In this document: positions 51,644-60,309 of the stretch, one piece after another
How the letters are laid out: each line of letters begins with the position of its first letter
How positions within the stretch are numbered: position 1 is the stretch's first letter
From: Actinokineospora sp. NBRC 105648
GTDB taxonomy: Bacteria > Actinomycetota > Actinomycetes > Mycobacteriales > Pseudonocardiaceae
NCBI RefSeq assembly: GCF_030269645.1
Contig: NZ_BSTR01000039.1
Location: 1-64,000 of the forward strand
DNA length: 64,000 bases
Direction: 5' to 3'
Made by a program: the position numbers and the translations under genes
The notes under the pieces: model-generated
Seen by the model: only the letters and a program-made list of their open reading frames with translations
Told to the model about the DNA's origin: nothing
The model's database searches: none

Positions 51644-52818
51644 CAGCTGTACCCGGTGGCCGGGGGCAGCTCGCCGGTGAGCAGGTGCCTGCCCAGCTCG
51701 GTCGCCTTGTAGACGGCCGGGTCGTGCAGGGTGAGGGTGCGGGCGTTGCGCCAGAAGCGGTCCAGGCCGTGCCGGGCGGCGGTGGCGCGGGCGCCGGTCA
51801 GCTCGAACACCCGGCTGCCGATCTCGGTGGCCAACTCCGAGGCGACGACCTTGGCGGCGGAGATCCGCAACGCGGTCGCGCCACGCTCCTGGGCGGTCAG
51901 GTCGGGGCCACGCGCTTCGGCGTCGTCGTAGGCCGCGACGGCCGCGTCGACGAGCAGGTCGGCGGCGTCGAGCCGGGCGATGAGCGTCCCGTAGCCCGCG
52001 GTGGTGTGGGGATCGTCGACGGCGCGCTCGACACCGGAGGCGGGCCAGGCGCGCGTGGTCTCGCGGGTGTAGCGGGCGGCCTCGTCGAGCGCGCCCCGGC
52101 CGGTGGCGACCAAGACGCGGCTGAGCACGAGCTGGAACCCAAGCGCGGCAAGGGAATCGCGGTGCACGCCAGGGGCGCCGGGAGCGGGCTGGGCGCCGAG
52201 GACGTCGTCGCGGTCGACGCGGACACCGGCGAACTCCACCCCACCGCTGGCCGAGAGCCGCTGCCCGAGGTTGTCCCAGTCGCCGAGGTAGCGCACACCG
52301 GGGGCGTTGGCGTCGAGCACGAAGGTGAGCTTGCGCCCGGTGGACTCGTGCAGAGCACTGACCACGAGCCGGTCGGCGACACTGGCACCGGTGGCGAAGA
52401 ACTTGCGGCCGCGAACCTCGAAGCGGCCGTCCACATCGGACAGAACGAGGGCGTCGTCGCGCGGGTTCGCCACCCCAGCCCAGAAGTAGCCGTTCGCCGT
52501 GGTCTCCCGGTCGATCCGCTCGGCGAGCTCGGGCCGGTCGAACAGGCGGGAGCGCCACACGTGCAGGTAGTGGTAGCCCAGCAGGTGCCCGACGGACGCG
52601 TCGGCGGCGGCGACCTGGGCGAGCACGGCGTGCGCGGTGGTCCAGTCCTCGCCGTGACCGCCCCGCTCGGCGGGGATCATCAGCGGCAACAACCCGCTGT
52701 CCCGCAACAACGCGACCTCGACCACCGGCTCGGCCGCCTTGGCCTCCCGCTCAACGGCGTCGACGGCCAACCGCCGCGCGACATCCCGCGCGACCGCCAC
52801 CCAGCGCTCTCGCCCCAT
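51643..52818 (-). CDS. DszC/SfnB-like acyl-CoA dehydrogenase-fold flavoprotein
   Basis: The 391-residue protein has the acyl-CoA dehydrogenase fold: LLPLMIPAERGGHGEDWTTA, FWAGVANPRDDALVLSDVDG, KFFATGASVADRLVVSALHE, and DWDNLGQRLSASGGVEFAGV (typical of DszC/SfnB-type monooxygenases). These use reduced flavin to oxidise sulfur compounds rather than acyl-CoA. Linked to methionine salvage, oxidation of a methylthio- or sulfone substrate is a fair guess. The ATG at 52818 has ggggag upstream. It is co-transcribed with mtnA. Confidence 0.8.
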   Translation of the reverse strand: MGRERWVAVARDVARRLAVDAVEREAKAAEPVVEVALLRDSGLLPLMIPAERGGHGEDWTTAHAVLAQVAAADASVGHLLGYHYLHVWRSRLFDRPELAERIDRETTANGYFWAGVANPRDDALVLSDVDGRFEVRGRKFFATGASVADRLVVSALHESTGRKLTFVLDANAPGVRYLGDWDNLGQRLSASGGVEFAGVRVDRDDVLGAQPAPGAPGVHRDSLAALGFQLVLSRVLVATGRGALDEAARYTRETTRAWPASGVERAVDDPHTTAGYGTLIARLDAADLLVDAAVAAYDDAEARGPDLTAQERGATALRISAAKVVASELATEIGSRVFELTGARATAARHGLDRFWRNARTLTLHDPAVYKATELGRHLLTGELPPATGYS

Positions 52819-52897
52819 CACACTCCCCGCCCTACGACGCCGTCGCAGGCAGTATGCCGGGCCGCCCGCGCGGCGCCGGCATGTGGGACTCCCATGC

Positions 52898-53254
52898 TCA
52901 GGGGCGGATGTCGGCCGGTGCGCGGCGGAAGCCGTAGGCGCGCTCGACCTTGGCGACGCGCAGCTCGTAGGCGTCGTACCACTGGGCGCGACCACGCTCA
53001 CGGGTCGTGGTGTGCTCGACGTGGTCCCGCCAGGCGCGGATGGACTCCTCGTCACGGAAGTAGGCGACGGTGATGCCCAGGCGGTCGTCGCCGCGGGCGG
53101 AGTCGACAGCGAGGAAGCCGGGCGAGGACTGGACCAGGTCCATCATCCGGGTGGCGGCCTCGGCGTAGCCCTGGTCGTGTGGGGAGAGCAGGGAGGAGAA
53201 GATCACGGCGTAGTAGGGCGGGTCTGGGGTGACGGCTAGGTCCATGGTGGTCAT
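52898..53254 (-). CDS. ABM (antibiotic biosynthesis monooxygenase)-fold protein
   Basis: The 118-residue protein has the two-half ferredoxin-like ABM pattern: YYAVIFSSLLSPHDQGYAEA, AATRMMDLVQSSPGFLAVDS, ITVAYFRDEESIRAWRDHVE. The family includes cofactor-free oxygenases and stress proteins. It is 79 bp upstream of the DszC/SfnB-like gene on the same strand and is likely first in the operon. Substrate unknown. Confidence 0.85.
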   Translation of the reverse strand: MTTMDLAVTPDPPYYAVIFSSLLSPHDQGYAEAATRMMDLVQSSPGFLAVDSARGDDRLGITVAYFRDEESIRAWRDHVEHTTTRERGRAQWYDAYELRVAKVERAYGFRRAPADIRP

Positions 53255-53428
53255 TCAACCTGGAGATGCTGTCAGGGTTCGACAGGGTTTGCTGGGCTGC
53301 TGCGTGGTTGGGCTGCAGTTGGTTGGGCTGGGCTCCGCTGCCTCGGTTGCCCGGGGTTCGGAGCGTGGGCTCGATCTAGGGCGTGCGTCGTGAGGTTGCC
53401 GTCTTCGTTGCCCCGGGTTTCGAGCAGG
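53255..53428. repeat. Degenerate half-copy of the repeat's left flank
   Basis: The 174 bp hold a partial duplicate of the repeat's left flank at about 53348-53380: gttgcccggggttcggagcg, tgggctcgatctag. This matches the left end of the copy that starts at 53429. The rest is short g/t-rich repeats (gggctgctgc, ggttgggctg). No gene is seen. Confidence 0.6.
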
Positions 53429-53569
53429 GCTCGATCTAGTGAACTCACTTCGTGCGGGGCCCCTAGAGCACCGCGGTGGGGGAAAAGCGTGGGGTGAAGG
53501 GCATCCCCACCACCTGGTCAAGTTCAGCGGTGCTCTCCCCCCACACGAAGCGAGTCCACTAGATCGAGC
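53429..53569. repeat. Palindromic intergenic repeat, copy 2 (complete)
   Basis: The left arm is gctcgatctagtgaactcac (start 53429) through cccctagagcaccgc. The right arm is gcggtgctctcccccc through agtccactagatcgagc (end 53569). The arms are near-perfect inverted repeats, with a central loop (about 50 bp) holding a smaller hairpin around ggggtgaagggcatcccc. It shares about 90% or more with the copy at 60113-60252 by eye. It sits between the methionine-salvage operon and the LysR gene, with both stops pointing to it. Confidence 0.9.
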
Positions 53570-53851
53570 ATCCGTAGCGGGGCCGCCGGTACCAGCGGGC
53601 TCGGCCTCTCCGCTGCGGTTGGGCGGGGGGTGGGGTGGGGTGGGGTGGGAAACTTGCGGGCTTGGCCTTCGGCTGCGGCGGCGGCGGAGCGGCCTTTCTC
53701 TGCTGCTCTCCTTTGGTTGGTGGTCGGGGTTGGGGCGGAATCTGCGGGCCTGGCCTTCGGCTGCGGCACCAGCGGGGTTGGGGGTTTCGCTGCGGTCTGG
53801 AGGGTAGGTGGATTCTCTTCCCCTCTTCCCCTCTTCCCCTCTTCCCCTCGC
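53570..53851. repeat. Low-complexity spacer: g-rich runs, 90-bp-spaced duplication and 8-bp pyrimidine array
   Basis: Runs of ggggtgggg (53625-53650) follow the repeat. The segment gcgggcttggccttcggctg recurs about 90 bp later with one mismatch (near 53655 and 53745). Four exact units of cttcccct lie at 53817-53848, directly after the LysR stop codon. No convincing gene is present. Confidence 0.6.
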
Positions 53852-54826
53852 TCAGCTGGCGGTCAGCAGCTCTCGCCCGCGTTCACGCCACCAAGCGTCG
53901 TAGGCGGGGCTGCAGCCTTGGCGCTCTGCGTAGCTGTTCAGCACATACGCGTGGATCTCTTCGATGTGGGCCGCCACCACCGTGTTCGGTCGGAAGAACA
54001 GCCGGACCTCCTGCCACAGGGGCATGCCCTCGATGGCGCGCACCACGATGCTGCCCGGCCTGTCGCGGCTGGTGGCCAGGGCGGGGCCGATGGCGAGCTG
54101 GGCGGACACCAGTTCCAGCAACGTCGCCAGGCACTGGGTGCTGTGCGGCTGTTCCAGTACGACCCCGTGCTGCTGGCACACCTGCGCCACGTAGGTGGAC
54201 CAACGGTTGGTGCCCGGCGGTTCGTCCACCCAGGGGTGCTCGGCGATGTCGGCCAGCGGGATCGGTCCGGGGCGGACGATGGGGTGGTCGTGGGCCATCG
54301 CCACGAACACGGGTTCGGCGGGGTGGACCAGAACGCTCTGCACGCCCGGGGGGACAGTCATCCCGGCGAGCGGTGGTCGGTAGACGATGGCCAGGTCGAG
54401 GGCGCCGATGCCGACCTTGTCCACGCTGACGCGCTCGTCCATGTCCTCCTGCAGGCTCACCCCGCTGCACCACGGCTGGTCGCGGAGCCACTTGCTGGTG
54501 ATCACGTGCAGGAAGCCGCAGTAGCCGCCCACGCGGAGGGGGTCTGAGGGGAGGCCGCGTCGGGACCACTCGTCCACGCGGTCGGCGATGGCGGACATGC
54601 CGCCCAGGACCACGCGGGCCTCGGTGAGCACCTCGGAGCCCAGCGGCGTTGGGAGGCAGCCGTATTCGGCGCGGAAGAAGAGTCTGCCGCCGAGGGTTCG
54701 CTCGATGCGCTGCAGCAGCCCCGACAGTGCGGGCTGGGACATGCCCAACCGCTTGGCCGCCTGGGTCAGGCTGCCGGTCTCGTCGATCGCGGTCAGCGCG
54801 CGCAGGTGGCGTACTTCCAGCTCCAC
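53852..54826 (-). CDS. LysR-family transcriptional regulator
   Basis: The 324-residue protein has the LysR helix-turn-helix VRHLRALTAIDETGSLTQAA, KRLGMSQPALSGLLQRIE, then a substrate-binding domain from about residue 95 (LRVGGYCGFLHVITSKWL, LDLAIVYRPPLAG, HPWVDEPPGTNRW). The GTG at 54826 with ggagg upstream is chosen; an in-frame start 31 codons earlier lies in non-LysR sequence. No divergent partner is near, so its target is unclear. Confidence 0.88.
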   Translation of the reverse strand: MELEVRHLRALTAIDETGSLTQAAKRLGMSQPALSGLLQRIERTLGGRLFFRAEYGCLPTPLGSEVLTEARVVLGGMSAIADRVDEWSRRGLPSDPLRVGGYCGFLHVITSKWLRDQPWCSGVSLQEDMDERVSVDKVGIGALDLAIVYRPPLAGMTVPPGVQSVLVHPAEPVFVAMAHDHPIVRPGPIPLADIAEHPWVDEPPGTNRWSTYVAQVCQQHGVVLEQPHSTQCLATLLELVSAQLAIGPALATSRDRPGSIVVRAIEGMPLWQEVRLFFRPNTVVAAHIEEIHAYVLNSYAERQGCSPAYDAWWRERGRELLTAS

Positions 54827-54906
54827 GGGGTCCTCCGCCTCCCCGCCGGGCGGACGCCAAGCCCCCGGCGATCTCGCGACGGTACCCCCGTTCGGCGCAC
54901 GCGCGG

Positions 54907-54934
54907 AAGGGGCCCGCACCCGTGCGGGCCCCTT
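54907..54934 (-). terminator. Hairpin terminator of S1E protease gene
   Basis: aaggggcccgcac (54907-54919) pairs perfectly with 54922-54934 around a tight loop. It lies 14 bp after the protease stop (54948) on the minus strand, ahead of the LysR start. Confidence 0.75.
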
Positions 54935-54947
54935 GCGCGGTGATCGG

Positions 54948-56384
54948 TTAGGGCTTGGTCACCTCCAGCCGGTACTGGCCGGATCCGCTGTAGGAGCGGA
55001 TCTGCCAGCGGTAGGTGCCCGCGGTGCCGTTGTAGGTGACCGTCTCAGTCGAGGTCGGGCCGGTGCCGGAGGCGACCGTGGTCCACTGGCCGCCGCTGGA
55101 GCGCTGCAGGTACAGGTCGAAGTCGGTCCCCGCCGGGCCGGTCAGGCACGCCTTGTGCGCGCCCGCTGCCGCCTGGAACGAGCCCGCGGGCGGCTGGACG
55201 GACGTGCCGCCGGTGGACACGGTCCCGGTCGCGGCAGTGCCGCAGCCGGTGGGCGGGTCGCCGGGTCCGCCGCCGGAGGTCAGCAGGGTGAGGTTGTACG
55301 TGCGCAGGATCTCGGCGATCGGCTGCGCGTAGGTGGTCGACGGGCCGCCCTTGCAGTCCCCGGAGGTCCCCGAGGTCACGCCCTGGGCCTGGCTGCCGGA
55401 GATCGCGGAACCGCCGGAGTCGCCGGGTTCGGCGCACGCCGTGGTCTCCAGCGCCTCGTAGACCTTTCCGATCTGCGAGCCGTAGTCGACGGTGGCGTTG
55501 CGCGAGGTGATGGTGCCGCAGTGCCAGCCGGTGGTGCCGCCGGAGCGGCAGATCGACGAGCCGACCGGCGCCTCCTGCGCGCCGGTGACCGCGACCCGGG
55601 TGCTGCCGTTGGTCACCGCCGGGACGAGGGTGTTGCCCGCGTCGGTGCGGACGAAGGCCATGTCGTCGACCGGGAAGCTGGAGCCCTCGAACCGGCCGCC
55701 CGGCTGGGTGGTGGTCTCGCCGACCTTGCCGCAGTGCCCGGCGGTGATGAAGCCACCCTGCACCGCGAACCCGACCGAGCAGCCGTACTTGCTGGTCCAG
55801 TAGCGGTTGCCGCCGACGACATCGATCGTCGGGCGGGCACGCTCGGTGGTCTCCACGAAGCGCACCGGGCCCGCGCCGACGCCGCTGGCGGCTACCCAGG
55901 CGCGGGCCTCGGCCTGGGTACCGGGGGCGTACTTGACCACGACCGTGTTGGTGACCGGGTCGGTGTGCCAGCCGGGCACCGACGACGGCGCGGCGGCCGC
56001 GCCGGCGTCGAGCCTGTTCTTCGCCGCGACGAGCGCGGTCTCGCTGCGGGCGACCAACTTGGGCTCGGCGCCCAGGGCCCGCGCGGTCGCCGCGGCCCGG
56101 GTGTCGGTGACCCCGACGACCAGGGTTTCGCCGTCGAACCAACTGCCGCCCAGACGGGACCCGAGGGTCGCGCGCAGCACCCGGTCGGTCTTGGCGGCGA
56201 CCCGCTCGGCGGCCAACCGGGCGCCCGGTTCGGCCACACCCAGGTCACGGGTCATCGCGGCGAGGACCTGCGGGTCGGCCGCTGGTGGTGGCGCGGCGAT
56301 CGCCGGTGCCGCAGCGGCCAGCGCACCCGCGACAGTGGTCGTCACCACCAGCGCGATCGCCGGGGACAGGCGGTTTCTGGGCAT
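54948..56384 (-). CDS. Secreted S1E serine protease with C-terminal PPC-like domain
   Basis: The 478-residue preproprotein has a signal peptide (ending near APAIAA), a propeptide (VLAAMTRDLGVAEPGARLAA) and a mature protease with GFITAGHCG (His), PVDDMAFVRT (Asp) and EPGDSGGSAIS (Ser). After a GGGPGDPPTGC linker, about 115 residues form a pre-peptidase C-like beta-sandwich (SFQAAAGAHKACLTG, FDLYLQRSSGGQWTTVAS, TYRWQIRSYSGSGQYRLEVT). The ATG at 56384 has gaggag upstream. It resembles the protease at 33245 in propeptide and catalytic regions but has this extra domain. Confidence 0.93.
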   Translation of the reverse strand: MPRNRLSPAIALVVTTTVAGALAAAAPAIAAPPPAADPQVLAAMTRDLGVAEPGARLAAERVAAKTDRVLRATLGSRLGGSWFDGETLVVGVTDTRAAATARALGAEPKLVARSETALVAAKNRLDAGAAAAPSSVPGWHTDPVTNTVVVKYAPGTQAEARAWVAASGVGAGPVRFVETTERARPTIDVVGGNRYWTSKYGCSVGFAVQGGFITAGHCGKVGETTTQPGGRFEGSSFPVDDMAFVRTDAGNTLVPAVTNGSTRVAVTGAQEAPVGSSICRSGGTTGWHCGTITSRNATVDYGSQIGKVYEALETTACAEPGDSGGSAISGSQAQGVTSGTSGDCKGGPSTTYAQPIAEILRTYNLTLLTSGGGPGDPPTGCGTAATGTVSTGGTSVQPPAGSFQAAAGAHKACLTGPAGTDFDLYLQRSSGGQWTTVASGTGPTSTETVTYNGTAGTYRWQIRSYSGSGQYRLEVTKP

Positions 56385-56638
56385 GCGGGAACTCCTCGTC
56401 GGGCAGGGCGTGGGGACGGGCCCGCCTCCGGTGCGGCCGCCGGTCGGGCCGCCGCGGCCGGGGGCAGGCCGTCGACGGGCCTGCGCTGGCGGGTGAACCG
56501 AAGGTAAACCGCGTTTGACCAGGGCGGAGAGATCACAAATCCCCATAGCACTTCCCATCCGCGGGCCCGGACACGATCGGAGTAGCGGGCCGAACCCGGT
56601 TCGGCCGGGAGAGATCATCGGCAGTAACCTGTCCAGGT

Positions 56639-56890
56639 ATGGCGGGCGTAGAGCAGATCCGTGCCGGGATCGCGGTGGCGACCGAGAAGTCCCAGGCGGC
56701 GGTGGCCGCCATCGTGCACGCGTCGCTGGAGATCGACGACGCGCGCGCGGCGTTGCTCACCGGGGGCGGGCACCCCGGGCTGGCCGAGGCGCTCGACCTG
56801 CTCGCCGACGCCCAGCACGGCCTCGACGCCGCCCAGGGCACCCTGCGCGCGAGCATGACCTCCGCCGAGGGTTGCGCGGCCCGCCTTTGA
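56639..56890 (+). CDS. Small helical protein upstream of FtsK-like ATPase
   Basis: The 83-residue, all-helical protein (MAGVEQIRAGIAVATEKSQA, LAEALDLLADAQHGLDAAQG) resembles a group of small actinobacterial proteins with VEQIRAGI starts, which I recall but cannot verify (a DUF6244-like family). It is 78 bp upstream of the FtsK-like gene on the same strand. It might be a substrate or adaptor of the ATPase. Function unknown. Confidence 0.7.
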   Translation: MAGVEQIRAGIAVATEKSQAAVAAIVHASLEIDDARAALLTGGGHPGLAEALDLLADAQHGLDAAQGTLRASMTSAEGCAARL

Positions 56891-56968
56891 CGACCGGCCC
56901 GGACGCCGACCCGCCACGCCGCGGGCCGGCCACGTGGCCGCGCAGGCCGATGACCCGACTACTACCTG

Positions 56969-59683
56969 ATGGGGCCGTGGATGCTGGGCAAGGGTGAGCG
57001 CCGACGGCGCGCGGCGACCGCGCTCGACGAGCTGCGCGCGGTGCTGAACCTGGCCCTGGGCGCGGCGAGCGGGGCACGGGAGCGGGCCGAGACGGCCAAG
57101 CGGGCGCTGGAGTTCGAGCAGACCGTGCAGAAGCTGGGCCTGGCCCGGGCGACCCGGGACGCCGACGTCCGCGCGGCCGTCGAGGGCGACCCGGCGCTGG
57201 CCGCGGTGTGGGCGCGGATCTGCGCGGAGCGCGACGCGGGCTACGAGGAGTGGCGCCGCGACGGCCTCGGCGCGGTCCGCGCGCTGGCGACCGCCGAGAC
57301 CGCGGGTCCGCCGGGGGCACCGTGGGAGCACTGGCTGGGCAGGCTGGGCACCGACCCGGGCGCGAGCGCGCCGAGCCTGTGGCGGCTGGGCACCGCGCAG
57401 GTCGAGCACGCCTCGCCGGAGGACGGGTTCCCGCTGGCGGTGCCGTTCCTGGACCGGGCCAACCTGCGGCTCAACTCGGCGCTGGGTGCCCGGCCCGCGG
57501 TGGACTCCATGGTGGAGACCCTGCTGCTGCGGCTGCTCAGCACGTTCACCCCCGGGCTGGTCCGGCTGCACCTGTGGGACATCGGCCACCTCACCGGCCC
57601 GCTGCCCAACCTGCACCCGCTCACCGCGGCGGGCCTGCTGGTGGTGCACGACCCGACCCGGCTCGACGACCTGCTGGCGCACCTGGCGGGCCACATCCGC
57701 AAGGTGCACACGAACTCGCTGCGCTCCGGCGGCGTGCTGCCCACCGCGGCCTCGCGCGTGGCCGGGCGGCGGGTGGAGCCGTGGCGGGTGGCGGTGCTCT
57801 TCGGCAACGGCGAGCGGCTGCCCGACGAGCAGTACCGCGAGCTCAACCGGGTCGCGCGCACCGGTCCGGAGGCGGGGGTGCACCTGGTGCTGGTGGACAT
57901 GCCGGTGTCCACGACCAGCGCCGTGGAGACGGTGACCTTCACCGACGCCGAGGTCGCCACCTCCAGCATGACCGGGCCCGGCGTGCTGGTGCGGGCCGAC
58001 CCGCCGCTGCCGCCCGCGGCCGTGAGCCGGGCCGCCGCGGTGATCCGCGACGACACCCTCACCAGGCGCGGCAGGCCCCGGTCCTTTGTGGACCTGCTGC
58101 CGCCGGTGCTGGGCCAGGAGAGCTCGCGCGACGAGCTGCGCACCACGATCGGGTTCGCCGAGGGTGACCCGATCGAGGTGGTGCTCGGCGACGCCACCCC
58201 GCACGCGCTGGTGGCCGGGCCGAGCGGGACCGGCAAGACCAACCTGCTCTACGCCATGCTCGGCGGACTCGCCGCCCGGTACGGGCCCGACGAGCTGGAG
58301 CTCTACCTGCTCGACTTCAAGGAGGGCGTGTCCTTCGCCGGGCTCACCCCCGGCCGCAAGGACCCGAGCTGGCTGCCGCAGGCCCGGCTGGTCGGCGTGA
58401 ACGTCAACACCGACCGCGAGTTCGGGTTGGCGCTGCTGCGCTTCCTGGCCCAGGAGCTGGCCAGGCGGGCGGAGGCGGCGAAGCGGGAGGAGGTCACCAA
58501 GCTCGCCGAGCTGCGCGACGCCGACCCGGACGGGCGGTGGCCGCGGATCGTGGCGGTGATCGACGAGTTCCAGGCGCTGTTCACCGGCCGCGACCAGATC
58601 ACCCAGCAGGCGGCGACCCTGCTCGAGGACGTCGCCCGGCGGGGTCGGTCGCAGGGCATCCACCTGGTGCTGGCCAGCCAGGACATCGCCGGGATCGAGG
58701 CGTTCTGGGGCAAGCCCGCGGTGTACGACCAGTGCACCCTGCGCATCGCGATGCCCAAGGCGAAACGCGTCCTCGCCCAGGACAACAACGCCGCGGTGAG
58801 CCTGCCGCGCTGGCACGCGGTCATCAACCACGAATCCGGTGTGCCGCACGGCAACGAGATCGCGCACATCCCGGACTCATCGAGCCGGGGCACCTTCGAC
58901 GCGATGCAGCGGCAGCTGTGGGCGGCGCTGGAATCGGCCGCGCCCCGGCTCTTCGACGGTGCGCACCAGCCGGAACTGGCCAGGGCGGCAGCCTACCTCG
59001 GGCGCACCGGCCCGTTGCTGGGCCAGGTTATCGACGTGGACGACCGCTCGGCGGTCCTGCGGGTCGAGGCGGCCCCCGGGCGCAACCTGGCGGTGCTGGG
59101 CACGGCCACCGAGGACGCCCTGTCCATTATGGACAGTGCGGCGCTGTCCCTGGCGCGCGCCCACGAGCACGACCGGGGTTCGGTCGAGTTCGTGCTGCTG
59201 TGCGCGGTCAGCGAGCACAATAAGCGCGTCGGCAAACTCGCGAAAGCCATTGAGGACACGGGTTTCGGGGTCGAGGTGCTGCTCGGCGACAGGGTCGTCG
59301 ACTTGCCCGCCGAGAAGCCCGAGAGCAAGTCGCGATTCGTGTTCTTCTACGCGGTGGACGCGGCGCTGCCCGCGCTCGGGACGGGCGGACTGGAGAAGTT
59401 ACGGTCCCTGCTGAAGAACGGCCCCGCAAGCGGAGTGCACACCTTCGGCTGGTGGCGCGGTGTCAGCAGGCTCAAGGACACCCTGGGCTTCAACGGGATG
59501 GACGACATCGGCGCCTGGGTGGCCCTCGACGTCCAGGGAGCCGAACTCAACGCCTTCGCGGCGGGCCAGGTGGTCACCTGGTCGCCGAGGCCGCACCGGG
59601 CGGTGTTCTTCGACCGGTCGACGCACAGCAAGCCGGAGGTCCTGATCCCGTTCGACACCACGACGGCCCTGGAGCAGCGATGA
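56969..59683 (+). CDS. FtsK/SpoIIIE (HerA-like) ATPase
   Basis: The 904-residue protein has a predicted N-terminal coiled coil (LDELRAVLNLALGAASGARE), no clear membrane helix, and a central motor domain: Walker A VAGPSGTGKTNLLYAMLGGL (about 414-433), ELYLLDFKEGVSFAGLTPGR, Walker B IVAVIDEFQALFTG (527-540), and VARRGRSQGIHLVLASQDIA. A C-terminal second domain of about 270 residues (LLGQVIDVDDRSAVLRVEAA) is unlike FtsK gamma. Start candidates are ATG 56969 and ATG 56981; neither has a strong site. Its stop overlaps the next gene (ATGA). A role in DNA or protein pumping is inferred. Confidence 0.82.
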   Translation: MGPWMLGKGERRRRAATALDELRAVLNLALGAASGARERAETAKRALEFEQTVQKLGLARATRDADVRAAVEGDPALAAVWARICAERDAGYEEWRRDGLGAVRALATAETAGPPGAPWEHWLGRLGTDPGASAPSLWRLGTAQVEHASPEDGFPLAVPFLDRANLRLNSALGARPAVDSMVETLLLRLLSTFTPGLVRLHLWDIGHLTGPLPNLHPLTAAGLLVVHDPTRLDDLLAHLAGHIRKVHTNSLRSGGVLPTAASRVAGRRVEPWRVAVLFGNGERLPDEQYRELNRVARTGPEAGVHLVLVDMPVSTTSAVETVTFTDAEVATSSMTGPGVLVRADPPLPPAAVSRAAAVIRDDTLTRRGRPRSFVDLLPPVLGQESSRDELRTTIGFAEGDPIEVVLGDATPHALVAGPSGTGKTNLLYAMLGGLAARYGPDELELYLLDFKEGVSFAGLTPGRKDPSWLPQARLVGVNVNTDREFGLALLRFLAQELARRAEAAKREEVTKLAELRDADPDGRWPRIVAVIDEFQALFTGRDQITQQAATLLEDVARRGRSQGIHLVLASQDIAGIEAFWGKPAVYDQCTLRIAMPKAKRVLAQDNNAAVSLPRWHAVINHESGVPHGNEIAHIPDSSSRGTFDAMQRQLWAALESAAPRLFDGAHQPELARAAAYLGRTGPLLGQVIDVDDRSAVLRVEAAPGRNLAVLGTATEDALSIMDSAALSLARAHEHDRGSVEFVLLCAVSEHNKRVGKLAKAIEDTGFGVEVLLGDRVVDLPAEKPESKSRFVFFYAVDAALPALGTGGLEKLRSLLKNGPASGVHTFGWWRGVSRLKDTLGFNGMDDIGAWVALDVQGAELNAFAAGQVVTWSPRPHRAVFFDRSTHSKPEVLIPFDTTTALEQR

Positions 59684-60042
59684 CCGACCCGGTCGCCCAG
59701 TACAAGGAACTCCTGGACACCGCCCACCGGGCCGCCCACCGCTACTCCGAGCACGAACGCAGGCGAGCGGTGGACCTGGTCGACGAGATCAGCAAGGCAG
59801 ACAAGCGGTTGCGCGAGGCGATGAAGACCGAAACGCAGATCACCGACGAGATCAACGGCTGGTGGCGGAAGGTGGCGAACACGGTCAGCGGCCTGAACTG
59901 GCTGATCGCCGGCCCGCGCCCGACGCCTGACACGAGGGCACGGCCGGAGGCGCTGCGGGAGTACCTGGCGCAGATCGAGCCGAGCACTCGGGCGTTCAAC
60001 ACGGCGGTACGGAAAACCAGTTGGCGCAAGCGCGCGTTGTGA
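59680..60042 (+). CDS. Small coiled-coil partner of the FtsK-like ATPase
   Basis: The 120-residue protein is helical, with heptad-like stretches (YKELLDTAHRAAHRYSEHER, RAVDLVDEISKADKRLREAM). Its ATG overlaps the ATPase stop (ATGA) and ggag precedes it, so it is translationally coupled. No family is recognised. The three genes 56639, 56969 and 59680 form one operon. Confidence 0.75.
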   Translation: MTDPVAQYKELLDTAHRAAHRYSEHERRRAVDLVDEISKADKRLREAMKTETQITDEINGWWRKVANTVSGLNWLIAGPRPTPDTRARPEALREYLAQIEPSTRAFNTAVRKTSWRKRAL

Positions 60043-60112
60043 GCTGTTCGGGGCTCATCGTGGTTGCTCGCTTGGGCCTTTGCGCCCTGTGTTGCCCGGG
60101 TTACAAGCGTGG

Positions 60113-60252
60113 GCTCGATCTAGTGAACTCGCTTCGTGTGGGGCCCCTAGAGCACCGCGGTGGGGAAAAAGCGTGGGGTGAAGGGCATCCCCACCACACG
60201 GCAAGTTTAGCGGTGCTCTCCCCCCACACGAAGCGAGTCCACTAGATCGAGC
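60113..60252. repeat. Palindromic intergenic repeat, copy 3 (complete)
   Basis: The left arm gctcgatctagtgaactcgc (60113) runs to cccctagagcaccgc. The right arm gcggtgctctcccccc (60210) runs to cactagatcgagc (60252). The arms pair over about 43-46 bp with a few mismatches. The centre has gtggggtgaagggcatcccc and accacacggcaagttta. It follows the FtsK-like operon and leads into the pyrimidine tract. It could act as a terminator or be a MITE/REP-like element. Confidence 0.9.
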
Positions 60253-60309
60253 ATCCGTAGCGGGTGTTGCGTTCCAGCGTGGTCGGCCTATCCGCTGCGG
60301 TTCGTGGGG

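Noticed and set aside
53630-53851. Gene in the G-rich spacer after repeat copy 2
   Set aside because: Frames are Gly/Trp/Cys-rich low complexity and overlap known repeats. LysR on the other strand explains the coding signal further on.
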